From an uncultured Lachnospiraceae bacterium (GTDB lineage: Bacteria > Bacillota > Clostridia > Lachnospirales > Lachnospiraceae): 64,000 nt of DNA. Shown here one piece after another: positions 20,578-29,416 of this stretch. A program made the translations under genes and the position numbers. Under the pieces are notes generated by a model, which ran no database searches, was not told where the DNA came from, and worked only from the letters and a program-made list of their open reading frames with translations. Where the stretch lies: contig CANQRR010000009.1 in assembly GCA_947626285.1 (NCBI GenBank), positions 23,484 through 87,483 of the forward strand, read 5' to 3'. Within the stretch, counting starts at the first letter, position 1. Each line of letters begins with the position of its first letter.

Positions 20578-21297
20578 ATGCTGAGAGAAAATCTGGCGTC
20601 AGTGGAGCGGAAGATCGCGGATGCCTGCAAAAGATCCGGACGGAGCCGGGACGAGGTGACGCTGATCGCTGTGAGCAAGACGAAGCCGGTTGAGATGATC
20701 TCCGAAGTATACGGCGCAGGGGTGCGCGATTTCGGAGAGAACAAGCCGCAGGAGATCCGGGACAAGCAGCCGCAGCTTGCGGAGGACATCCGCTGGCATA
20801 TGATCGGTCATCTGCAGCGCAACAAGATCAAATATATCATCGACAAGGTCTGCATGATCCATTCCGTGGATTCGGTGCGGCTGGCGCAGGCGATCGACGA
20901 AGCGGCCGGAAAGCTGGGAATCGTCATGCCGGTCCTCATAGAGGTAAATGTTGCCGGAGAGGAGAGCAAGGACGGCATCCGCCCGGAGGAGGCGGAGCAG
21001 TTCGTGCGGGAGATCAGTGTTTTTCCGAACATTCATGTCGAAGGCTTGATGACGATCGCGCCTTTTACGGAGAATCCGGAAGAGAATCGGCAATACTTTC
21101 GAAAATTGAGCAAATTATGTGTTGACATACGGCAAAAAAACATTGATAATGTGAGTATGTGTAGTCTCAGTATGGGAATGACAGGAGATTATGAGGTTGC
21201 GATCGAGGAAGGGGCCACAATGGTGCGCGTTGGCACAGGCATTTTCGGGGAGCGATACTATCCTCGCGCTGAGGCAGATGGGAGAGTAGAAGTATGA
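20578..21297 (+). CDS. YggS/PLPBP family pyridoxal phosphate protein
   Basis: TLIAVSKTKPVEMI, FGENKPQEIRDK, WHMIGHLQRNK, SMGMTGDYEVAIEEGATMVRVGTGIFG. Confidence 0.95.
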   Translation: MLRENLASVERKIADACKRSGRSRDEVTLIAVSKTKPVEMISEVYGAGVRDFGENKPQEIRDKQPQLAEDIRWHMIGHLQRNKIKYIIDKVCMIHSVDSVRLAQAIDEAAGKLGIVMPVLIEVNVAGEESKDGIRPEEAEQFVREISVFPNIHVEGLMTIAPFTENPEENRQYFRKLSKLCVDIRQKNIDNVSMCSLSMGMTGDYEVAIEEGATMVRVGTGIFGERYYPRAEADGRVEV

Positions 21298-21866
21298 GTG
21301 TTTTGGACAAGTTTTTGAACGCGATGAAGATGAACGACGACGATGGATTTGACGAAGGCTACCTTGACGAGGACGAAGACTATGACGAGTATGAGGAGCG
21401 TCCGCGGAAGCGTATTCTGTCAAAGACGAATAGAGACGATTATGACGATCTGACGGGTGATGCGCCGGCACCAGCCGCTGCGCAGGCGGAGAGGACCCCA
21501 AGTGCGGCGCGCCCGAAGGCGAAGCCGGTGCGCCAGGCCAAGATCTCACCCATGCGCAGCGCTAAGCGCGGGGGCGGCATGGAGGTCTGCGTCATCCGCC
21601 CGAAGAGCATGGAGGATGCCAGGGAGATCACGGAGACGCTGCTTGATGAGTGCACGGTCGTTCTGAACATGGAGGGACTGGATCTGGATACCGCGCAGCG
21701 GATCATCGACTTTGCCTCCGGTTCTTGCTATGCGATTCACGGCAATCTCCAGAAGATCAGCAATTATATCTTCATCATCACGCCGGAAAGCGTGGACATC
21801 TCCGGTGATTTTCAGGAGATCTTAAGCGGCGCGTTTGATGTTCCGGCTTTCGGGACCAAGTTCTGA
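21294..21866 (+). CDS. sepF: cell division protein SepF
   Basis: VCVIRPKSMEDAREITETLLDECTVVLNMEGLDLDTAQRIIDFASGSCYAIHG; overlaps yggS by 4 nt. Confidence 0.95.
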   Translation: MSVLDKFLNAMKMNDDDGFDEGYLDEDEDYDEYEERPRKRILSKTNRDDYDDLTGDAPAPAAAQAERTPSAARPKAKPVRQAKISPMRSAKRGGGMEVCVIRPKSMEDAREITETLLDECTVVLNMEGLDLDTAQRIIDFASGSCYAIHGNLQKISNYIFIITPESVDISGDFQEILSGAFDVPAFGTKF

Positions 21867-21867
21867 T

Positions 21868-22644
21868 ATGGAGAAAGAGGAACTGCTGGTAAAGCGTATC
21901 CGGGAGCTTGCGAACCTGGCGGATCGCAGGAGCTGTGTTACGTTTACCGATTTTTTGAATCTGAACGAACAGAATATACTGCATCACACCATACAAAAGT
22001 TTTCCTTTGTAAAAGGGGAAACTTTTGGCGGTTATGAGGGAGCGGAGCGTCAGATAGCGGCATTTGTACCTGATGCTCCTGTTTATGCGCAGACCGGCGC
22101 GGGGGAGGCTGGCTGGGAGTATCCGATCGTCTGCGTGCGGATCGTGCCGTTGAACGCAAGGTTTGCGGAGGAGTTGTCGCACCGGGATATTCTGGGCGCG
22201 CTGATGAATCTGGGAATCGACCGCGCGAAGACCGGCGATATCGCGCTCTGCGGGGAGGTGTGCTATCTGTTTTGCCATGAGACTCTTGCGCCGATGATCT
22301 GTGAAGAGCTGACGCGCATCCGTCACACCTCAGTGAAATGCACGGTGTGCAGCCTTTCTGAGTTTCATTACACGCCGAAGACGGAGTGCGTGAAGGGCAG
22401 TGTGGCTTCGGTGCGGCTGGACAGCGCGATGGCGCTGGCTTTTCATGCTTCGAGGAGCAGCCTGCTTTCCCTGATCGAGGAGGGAAAGGTGTTCGTGAAC
22501 GGGAAGCTGATCACGACGAACGCGTATGCGCTCAAAGAGGAGGATATCGTATCCGTGCGCGGACTTGGCAGGTTTCGTTACAAGGGCGCCGTCGGGCAGA
22601 CGAAAAAAGGGCGGTGCATGGTCGAGATCGAGCGTTACGTCTGA
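21868..22644 (+). CDS. YlmH-type S4-domain RNA-binding protein
   Basis: C-terminal S4 domain RLDSAMALAFHASRSSLLSLIEEGKVFVNGKLITT; follows sepF. Confidence 0.92.
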   Translation: MEKEELLVKRIRELANLADRRSCVTFTDFLNLNEQNILHHTIQKFSFVKGETFGGYEGAERQIAAFVPDAPVYAQTGAGEAGWEYPIVCVRIVPLNARFAEELSHRDILGALMNLGIDRAKTGDIALCGEVCYLFCHETLAPMICEELTRIRHTSVKCTVCSLSEFHYTPKTECVKGSVASVRLDSAMALAFHASRSSLLSLIEEGKVFVNGKLITTNAYALKEEDIVSVRGLGRFRYKGAVGQTKKGRCMVEIERYV

Positions 22645-22742
22645 TTTCTATTTGCTGAATATCGGACGGAACCGCATGGTACCCTTTGATCAACTTCTAT
22701 TATAAAATTATGAATTTAACATAGCAAATTGGAGGTTACTGC

Positions 22743-23858
22743 ATGAAAACAGAGAAATTTGAATCTCTCCTTACTGTGAAGACCGCGGGGAATGAGCTGT
22801 ATGATATCGTGCTGAGGGAGTCGTTCGCCGATCTGCCGGAATGTTTGCGGAAGCTTGGCTGTGAGGGACGGAGAATCTGTATCGTGACAGATTCGAACGT
22901 GGCGCCGCGCTATCTGGATGAGGTGAGCGCTCTGGCGGGAGAATGCTGCGCGCAGGTGGAAAGCTATGTGCTGGAAGCCGGAGAGGAGCACAAGACGCTT
23001 GACGCGATCCGCGGAATCTATGTGAAGCTGATCGAGGCGGGCTTTGACCGCAAGGATTATCTGATCGCGCTTGGCGGTGGCGTCGTCGGAGACATGACGG
23101 GTTTTGCCGCGGCGACGTTCCTGCGCGGGATACGCTTCATACAGCTGCCGACGACGTTGCTTGCGCAGATCGACAGCAGCATCGGCGGGAAGACCGGGGT
23201 GGATTTCGACCAGTACAAGAATATGGTCGGCGCGTTTCATCAGCCTTCCCTGGTATACAGCAATGTCGCCACGCTTAGAACGCTTTCGGAGGAGCAGTTT
23301 GCGAGCGGGATGGGAGAGAGCCTGAAGCATGGTCTGATCCTGGACGCGGGCTTCTATGAGTGGCAGATCGACCACATGGGAGAGATTGGGGAGCGCGAGA
23401 CGCAGACGCTTCTGGAGCTGGTGAGCCGCAACTGCCAGATCAAGCGCTATATTGTGGAAAAGGATCCGAAGGAGAAGGGCGACCGCGCTCTGTTAAATTT
23501 CGGGCACACGCTTGGGCACGCGTTGGAAAAGTGCAAAGAGTTTCAGATGCTGCACGGAGAGTGCGTGGCGATCGGCTTCGTGGCCGCGGCTTATATTTCC
23601 TGGCAGCGCGGAATGATCGATGAGGACGAATTCTATGAGATCCGCGACATGAACGTCGGCTTCGGCCTGCCGATCTCCTTTGACGGAGTCGCTTCGGAGG
23701 CGATCGTGGAGGCCGTGAAGAAGGACAAGAAGATGGACGCGGGAAAAGTCCGGTTCATCCTGTTGAAGAAGCTTGGGCGCGCCTGCATTGACACGACGGT
23801 GACGGAACAGGAGATGCTGGATGCGCTTCGGACGCTGAATGCGGACGAGCGGGAGTAA
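22743..23858 (+). CDS. aroB: 3-dehydroquinate synthase
   Basis: LGGGVVGDMTGFAAATFLRGIRFIQLPTTLLAQIDSSIGGKTGVDF; LLNFGHTLGHALE. Confidence 0.97.
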   Translation: MKTEKFESLLTVKTAGNELYDIVLRESFADLPECLRKLGCEGRRICIVTDSNVAPRYLDEVSALAGECCAQVESYVLEAGEEHKTLDAIRGIYVKLIEAGFDRKDYLIALGGGVVGDMTGFAAATFLRGIRFIQLPTTLLAQIDSSIGGKTGVDFDQYKNMVGAFHQPSLVYSNVATLRTLSEEQFASGMGESLKHGLILDAGFYEWQIDHMGEIGERETQTLLELVSRNCQIKRYIVEKDPKEKGDRALLNFGHTLGHALEKCKEFQMLHGECVAIGFVAAAYISWQRGMIDEDEFYEIRDMNVGFGLPISFDGVASEAIVEAVKKDKKMDAGKVRFILLKKLGRACIDTTVTEQEMLDALRTLNADERE

Positions 23859-23879
23859 GCGCCGAAGGGAATGAACTCA

Positions 23880-24413
23880 ATGAAGAAGAAAAAATCCGCT
23901 TTATTTTTCTATGGATTTCTTTTCTGTGCCGCGCTGGTCGGGATCGATCAGCTCACAAAATATCTGGCGGTCACCCGGCTTGCCGGGAAAGCGGGAGTCC
24001 CGGTAATCCCGGGCGTCTTTGAACTGTTTTATCTGGAGAACCGCGGCGCTGCGTTCGGGATGCTGACGAACCGCCAGTGGTTCTTTGCCGGGATTGCGGT
24101 TCTGATGATCTTCGCGGCCGGCTATGTATATGTTCTGCTGCCGGGAGAACGTCATTATCACTTTTTACGCATAATCTGTGTTTTGATCGCAGCCGGCGCG
24201 GCCGGGAATCTTCTTGACCGTCTGATCCGGCATTATGTAGTTGATTTTCTGTATGTCTCAGCGATCGATTTCCCGGTGTTCAATGTCGCGGACTGTTATG
24301 TGTGCGTCGGGACGGGGCTGGCTCTGCTGGCACTGTTTACGGTATACCGGGAGGATGATTTTTCATTCTTGTCTTTGAGTGAAAAAGAGGAAGACAAAAA
24401 AGCGGGAAAATAG
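23880..24413 (+). CDS. lspA: lipoprotein signal peptidase
   Basis: GIDQLTKYLAV, NRGAAFGML, GAAGNLLDRLIRHYVVDFLYV, FNVADCYVCVG. Confidence 0.95.
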   Translation: MKKKKSALFFYGFLFCAALVGIDQLTKYLAVTRLAGKAGVPVIPGVFELFYLENRGAAFGMLTNRQWFFAGIAVLMIFAAGYVYVLLPGERHYHFLRIICVLIAAGAAGNLLDRLIRHYVVDFLYVSAIDFPVFNVADCYVCVGTGLALLALFTVYREDDFSFLSLSEKEEDKKAGK

Positions 24414-24439
24414 CGCTGGTTCAGCAAAAGTATGATTCA

Positions 24440-25471
24440 GTGAGAATTGGCCAGATAGAGATGAAAGAGGCAGAAGTGATAGGAAAAACAGAGGAAATAG
24501 AAGAAGCAGAAGAAATAGCAGAAATGGAAGATATAGGCGGGATGTGCGGGCAGGCAGACATACAGCAGATCACGATCGCAGAGAAAGAGGCGGGAGAACG
24601 GCTGGACCGCATTCTTGACGGGAGATTTTCGGAGTTTACGCGTTCCTATCTTCAGAAACTGATCCGGGATGGGGCCGTGTCCGTGAATGAGAGACCTGCG
24701 AAGGCAAGCGCCAGACCGGCGTGCGGCGATGCGGTGGCCGTCTGTCTGCCTAAACCGGAGGAAGCGGAAATCCTCCCGGAACCAATCCCATTGGACATAC
24801 TCTATGAGGATGACGATCTGCTCATTGTGAATAAACCGAAGGGCATGGTCGTGCACCCTGCGCCCGGTCATTACAACGGGACGCTCGTCAATGCGCTGAT
24901 GTACCATTGCAGGGACAGCCTTTCCGGGATCAACGGCGTGCTGCGCCCGGGCATTGTGCACCGGATTGACCGGGACACGACGGGCTCCCTGGTCGTCTGC
25001 AAGAATGACGCCGCGCACCGGGCGATCGCCGCGCAGCTGCAGGAGCATTCCATCACGCGCACCTACCGCGCGATCGTGCACGGCAGACTCACAGAGGACG
25101 GAACTGTTCACACGACAATCGGACGGCACCCGCTACGCCGCAAGGAGATGGCGGTCAACGTGCCGAACGGACGGGACGCGGTGACGCATTATCATATCCT
25201 GGAGCAATTTGACAAATTCACTTATCTGGAGTGTCAACTGGAGACCGGGCGGACGCATCAGATCCGTGTGCACATGAAGAGTATCGGGCATCCGGTGCTT
25301 GGAGACGATGTGTACGGACCTGCCAAATGCCCGTTTCCGGGACTTGCGGGGCAGACGCTGCACGCGATGACGATCGGATTTATCCATCCGTCTACCGGAG
25401 CATATCTGGAAGTGTCGGCGCCGCTGCCGGAATATTTTGAAGAATTGTTGAAAAAACTGCGCAGAGCGTGA
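24440..25471 (+). CDS. RluD-family pseudouridine synthase
   Basis: GIVHRIDRDTTGSLVVCKND, LETGRTHQIRVHM; low-complexity acidic N-terminus, true start may be near 24545. Confidence 0.92.
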   Translation: MRIGQIEMKEAEVIGKTEEIEEAEEIAEMEDIGGMCGQADIQQITIAEKEAGERLDRILDGRFSEFTRSYLQKLIRDGAVSVNERPAKASARPACGDAVAVCLPKPEEAEILPEPIPLDILYEDDDLLIVNKPKGMVVHPAPGHYNGTLVNALMYHCRDSLSGINGVLRPGIVHRIDRDTTGSLVVCKNDAAHRAIAAQLQEHSITRTYRAIVHGRLTEDGTVHTTIGRHPLRRKEMAVNVPNGRDAVTHYHILEQFDKFTYLECQLETGRTHQIRVHMKSIGHPVLGDDVYGPAKCPFPGLAGQTLHAMTIGFIHPSTGAYLEVSAPLPEYFEELLKKLRRA

Positions 25472-25514
25472 CATGATGTGGATTTCGAACGTCACGGATC
25501 TGCGCAGTTTTGTT
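25453..25514 (+). terminator. Rho-independent terminator of the + strand gene run
   Basis: AAAACTGCGCAGAGCGTGAC...GTCACGGATCTGCGCAGTTTTGTT, overlapping the rluD stop. Confidence 0.85.
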
Positions 25515-25584
25515 CTATAGGTTGGCTTTGACGGCTTCCATTTGCGAAAGAGGGAACGCCGCATGTATGTGTCAGTAAGGACGA

Positions 25585-26337
25585 TCAGGAAGCATCTTTG
25601 GTGCGGCACTTCTTTGGCACGCGGTCCTTCCACGACGGCAGATCACCGTTTAAGATCGCGGTGAAGATGCGCTCCTTTGCGCCGGGGTGTTCATGACTGA
25701 GCTTTGCGACCAGCTCTTTGGCGTACTCCCGCTGGGTATAACCGTCCGCCGGGCAGGGATTTTTCACGACCGGGAGCCGGTATTTGTTCTGAAAACCTTT
25801 GACGTCCGCCTCATCCACATAGATCAGCGGTCGGATCAGCGTCAGATCCATGCGGTCCAGATAGGTCACGGGAGAGAATGTGTGAATGCGCCCCTCCAGG
25901 ATCAGAGACATCAGAAGCGTCTCTACGACGTCATCCTTGTGATGTGCGTAGGCAAGCTTGTTACAGCCGAGTTCTTTCGCTTTTTCATTGAACGCACCCT
26001 TGCGCATCTTCGCGCAGAGCGAACAGGGATTGGCCTCCTTGCGCTCCTCAAAGATGATCTGCGCAATATCGGTGTTTACGACGCTGTAGGGCACCTCAAG
26101 TTCGCTGCAGAGCTCCTTGACCGGCGTGAGGTCAAAACCCTCATAGCCGAGACTTACGGTAATTGCCTCAAGAGAAAAAGGCGCAGGGTAGAAGCGCCGA
26201 AGACCGGCGAGCGCATAGAGCATCGTCAGGCTGTCCTTTCCTCCTGAGATGCCGACGGCAATCTTATCCCCCGGCTGTATCATCTGAAATTCATCGACCG
26301 CCTTTCTGGTCAGACTCATCAGTTTCTGCAATTTCAT
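25585..26337 (-). CDS. TtcA-like tRNA 2-thiocytidine biosynthesis protein
   Basis: PP-loop VGISGGKDSLTMLYAL, CSLCAKMRKGAF, CPADGYTQREYAKEL. Confidence 0.9.
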   Translation of the reverse strand: MKLQKLMSLTRKAVDEFQMIQPGDKIAVGISGGKDSLTMLYALAGLRRFYPAPFSLEAITVSLGYEGFDLTPVKELCSELEVPYSVVNTDIAQIIFEERKEANPCSLCAKMRKGAFNEKAKELGCNKLAYAHHKDDVVETLLMSLILEGRIHTFSPVTYLDRMDLTLIRPLIYVDEADVKGFQNKYRLPVVKNPCPADGYTQREYAKELVAKLSHEHPGAKERIFTAILNGDLPSWKDRVPKKCRTKDAS

Positions 26338-26480
26338 ACGCGTTCATCCCTGTCTTTGAATGATGTCAAGTGACATGTCAAGTTTATCGTACTTATCATA
26401 CCCGAATTTCAAAAAAGTGGCAACTTAAAATGATAAAATTATTTTCTCTTATTTAAAGTTGGCAAAAAAATTCATATAAT

Positions 26481-26600
26481 TAACATAATATAATTATGTA
26501 AAATGAAAGCAATATATTTGCACAGATAATTAACATAATTATATTATGTAAATTTAAAGCAACATATTTACGAAATTAATTGACATAATAATATTATGTA
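26481..26600. repeat. Three 20-bp palindromic boxes on an exact 50-bp period in AT-rich intergenic DNA
   Basis: Cores ACATAAT-ATA-ATTATGT (26483-26499), ACATAAT-TAT-ATTATGT (26533-26549), ACATAAT-AAT-ATTATGT (26583-26599). Confidence 0.92.
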
Positions 26601-26725
26601 TACCGAATAAACTTGTATATCCGTGCTTGAAAGAAGAGAGTGCTTTTGTTATACTCAAAGAAATGGACAAATGGTCATGGGAGTTAAGGTTAAATACGCG
26701 AAATACGCGCATGGGTGGTTATAAA

Positions 26726-27262
26726 ATGATCAGAAAAGCAGTCAAGAGTGATATCGGGCATGTCTCCGAAATATATGAGAGAATTCACGCGGAAGAAGAG
26801 GCGGGACGGACGACTACCGGCTGGAAACGCGGGATCTATCCGACCGAACAGACCGCGCTGGATGCTTTTGCCTGCGGGAAATTGTATGTGCTGGAAGAGG
26901 ACGGACAGATTCTGGCGGCGGCAAGGATCGACCAGAATCAGCTGCCGGCGTACGCGGAGGTAAAGTGGCAGTTTCCTGCTGCGGACAAGGAAGTTCTGGT
27001 GCTGCACACGCTTGTCGTGGATCCCAGAGCTAAAGGATGCGGGCAAGGACGCGCGTTTATGCGTTTTTATGAGGATGCCGCAAAAGCGGCGGGCTGCAAG
27101 TGCCTTCGCATCGATACAAACGAAAGAAATCTGCGTGCAAGGAAGCTCTATCATTCGCTGGGATACCGGGAAGCTGGAATCATTCCGTGTGAATTCAACG
27201 GTCTGGAAGATATACAGCTGGTTTGCCTTGAGAAAATGGTTGACGGCACGAAAAACATATAA
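26726..27262 (+). CDS. GNAT family N-acetyltransferase
   Basis: HTLVVDPRAKGCGQGRAFMRFYEDAAKAAGCKCLRIDTNERNLRARKLYHSLGY. Confidence 0.88.
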   Translation: MIRKAVKSDIGHVSEIYERIHAEEEAGRTTTGWKRGIYPTEQTALDAFACGKLYVLEEDGQILAAARIDQNQLPAYAEVKWQFPAADKEVLVLHTLVVDPRAKGCGQGRAFMRFYEDAAKAAGCKCLRIDTNERNLRARKLYHSLGYREAGIIPCEFNGLEDIQLVCLEKMVDGTKNI

Positions 27263-27309
27263 AAATGCTTGACAGCACAGAAAATTAAAAACTATGGGAG
27301 GACGATTTG

Positions 27310-27765
27310 ATGAAACTGGTCATTCAGCGCGTGACAGAAGCGTCTGTCGAGGTAGAGGGAAAGGTGATCGGATCCATCGGAAAAGGATTTCTGGTGCTGA
27401 TCGGCGTCGGCGCGGACGACACCGAAGAAATTGCGGATTTTTATCTGCGCAAAATGCTGGGACTGCGGATCTTTGAGGACGAGAACGGAAAGACGAACCT
27501 GTCCTTGAAGGATGTGGACGGGCAGCTTCTTCTGGTGTCGCAGTTCACACTGTACGCCAACTGCAGGAAGGGAAATCGTCCCAGCTTTACGGACGCCGGG
27601 AATCCGATCCAGGCGGAGAAGTTCTATGAATATATGATCGAAGAGTGCAAAAAACAGGTTCCGGTGGTGCAAACCGGCGAATTCGGGGCTGAGATGAAGG
27701 TGAAGCTCTGCAACGACGGACCGTTCACGATCATCCTGGACGAGAATCTATATCATTCCGCTTGA
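27310..27765 (+). CDS. dtd: D-aminoacyl-tRNA deacylase
   Basis: [65 protein letters not shown]. Confidence 0.97.
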   Translation: MKLVIQRVTEASVEVEGKVIGSIGKGFLVLIGVGADDTEEIADFYLRKMLGLRIFEDENGKTNLSLKDVDGQLLLVSQFTLYANCRKGNRPSFTDAGNPIQAEKFYEYMIEECKKQVPVVQTGEFGAEMKVKLCNDGPFTIILDENLYHSA

Positions 27766-27833
27766 TTTGATTTAATTGTCTGACAGTAAAATGAACTGAT
27801 ACTATGATATTGTCATATATAAAGTTTTAGTTT

Positions 27834-27850
27834 ACATTATTATATTATGT
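27834..27850. repeat. Fourth dif-half-site-like palindrome, one arm mismatch
   Basis: ACATTAT-TAT-ATTATGT between dtd stop and recombinase stop; same family as 26481-26600. Confidence 0.7.
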
Positions 27851-27857
27851 TTATTTT

Positions 27858-28913
27858 TTATCCTTCCCGTAGCCGTACTGCGGAAGCAGCCCGTCTGCGG
27901 CGATCCTCATCCATAGCCGCGTAATGCTTCCTCGTCGTGTTGACGTCCTTGTGCCCGAGCACGTCCGCGACCAGATAGATATCGCCGGTTTCCTTGTAGA
28001 GCGTGGTTCCGTAGGTACTTCGCAGCTTGTGTGGAGTAATCTTCTTGGTGGTCGTGATCTCACGGGCATATTTTTTAACCATATTTTCGACCGCCTGCAC
28101 GCCGATGCGTTTTCGCTGGGTAGAGTAGAAGAGGGCGTTCTCATGGCCGGCGATCGGCGTGATGGATTCCCGGATCTCCAGATAATCCAGAAGCGCTTTT
28201 TCGACTTCCTCACCGAAATAGACGATCATTTCCGAGCCGCCTTTGCGCACGACGCGGATGCCGCCGTTCTTGAAATCAATGTCAGACACATCGAGGCCGA
28301 CACATTCCGATACACGGATTCCAGTGCCCAAAAGCAAGGTGATGATCGCCAGGTCGCGATATTTTGTTTTCTCATAATAGACTTTTTTCTGACCGGTCAG
28401 ATGATCCCCGCAGTGTTCCACATAATCCAGCAATTCCGCGGTTTCGTCCGGGTCGAGCCGTATGATCTCCTTATCGTGGAGCTTCGGCATATCGACCAGA
28501 AGCGTCGGATTTGTCTTAATCAGTTCACGCTTGTAATAATAGGCGTAAAAACTGCGCAGAGCGGACATTTTGCGCTTCAAGCCGCGTTCTCCGTTTGTTA
28601 AAAGTTTGTCATCATTGGAATAGACCTTCAGATATTCCTGATATTCCTCAATATCGACCGCCTGAAGCTTGTCCAGCACATCCACAGTGATATCAGCCGC
28701 AGATTTCCCTTTGAAAGCGGGATTTTCCGTCAGAAGAAACTGGAAAAAGACGCGAATGTCGTATGCATAGGAAATCCGCGTGCGCGTGCTTGTCGTAGGC
28801 TCAATGGCGCGAAAATAATCCTTGGCAAACGGCGGCAAGGACTTAAGCACCTCGCGAAGCTTCAAAACATTGTCGATGTTGACCTGTTCGTGGTAAGTGA
28901 TCGTTTTCTCCAT
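27858..28913 (-). CDS. XerS-like tyrosine recombinase
   Basis: Catalytic motifs GTGIRVSE (R), PHKLRSTYG (HxxR), LGHKDVNTTRKHY (H...Y); 351 aa; from memory, spacing and motifs resemble streptococcal XerS. Confidence 0.88.
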   Translation of the reverse strand: MEKTITYHEQVNIDNVLKLREVLKSLPPFAKDYFRAIEPTTSTRTRISYAYDIRVFFQFLLTENPAFKGKSAADITVDVLDKLQAVDIEEYQEYLKVYSNDDKLLTNGERGLKRKMSALRSFYAYYYKRELIKTNPTLLVDMPKLHDKEIIRLDPDETAELLDYVEHCGDHLTGQKKVYYEKTKYRDLAIITLLLGTGIRVSECVGLDVSDIDFKNGGIRVVRKGGSEMIVYFGEEVEKALLDYLEIRESITPIAGHENALFYSTQRKRIGVQAVENMVKKYAREITTTKKITPHKLRSTYGTTLYKETGDIYLVADVLGHKDVNTTRKHYAAMDEDRRRRAASAVRLREG

Positions 28914-28954
28914 ATATAAAATCCCCTTTGTAAATTATTTTAAATCCAAATCGT

Positions 28955-29240
28955 TTAAAGTCTGATCAAGCGTATGTATTATAGATAAATCCATGCTTTT
29001 CAAGTTCGATGGGCGATTGCATAATAATAGTTGTATTATTTTTTAAAGTCCATGTTTTTCAAATCAGATCAAGCGTACGTATTATAGAATAAATCCATGT
29101 TTTTCAAATTAGATGGGGCGTTTGTATAATGACAGTTGTATTATTTTTTATTAACTTCATGTTTTTCAAATTAGATCAAGCGTCCGCGATAGATGAATGG
29201 GAATTTACTTGAATTCAGCTTGATCTATTTGAAAAACATG
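28955..29240. repeat. Alternating direct-repeat array with a terminal inverted copy, immediately upstream of the recombinase
   Basis: CATG(T/C)TTTTCAA units at 28992, 29051, 29096, 29158; alternating GATCAAGCG (28964, 29067, 29174) and GATGGG (29008, 29112); inverted copy GCTTGATCTATTTGAAAAACATG 29218-29240. Confidence 0.9.
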
Positions 29241-29330
29241 TGTTTGTCGTATAGATGTATTATGGAAATACCATATCATCTTCTTCCAAAAATGTCAAGT
29301 TATATTGTAAGCACCAATGAAAACATCATT

Positions 29331-29370
29331 TAAAAAGAAACCGCCGGATAATTCCGACGGCTCCTTTTGA
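29331..29370 (-). terminator. Rho-independent terminator of the DUF1002 gene
   Basis: Minus strand GCCGTCGGAATTATCCGGCGGTTTCTTTTT. Confidence 0.8.
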
Positions 29371-29416
29371 TTTAAATTTGCGATAATCTGTTGTTGAATT
29401 GTTGAAAAGTTTTTCC

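Noticed and set aside
24455-24535. Purine-rich AGAAGCAGAAGAAATAG repeats as a regulatory or phase-variable tract
   Set aside because: Best read as low-complexity Glu/Ile codons or 5' sequence of the RluD gene; units are irregular
26481-26600. Possible CRISPR array from evenly spaced repeats
   Set aside because: Only three 20-bp palindromic units; the intervals between them are themselves partly repeated, not unique spacers; no cas genes in the window
28955-29240. Possible CRISPR array upstream of the recombinase
   Set aside because: Units alternate between two types, are degenerate and include an inverted copy; no cas genes
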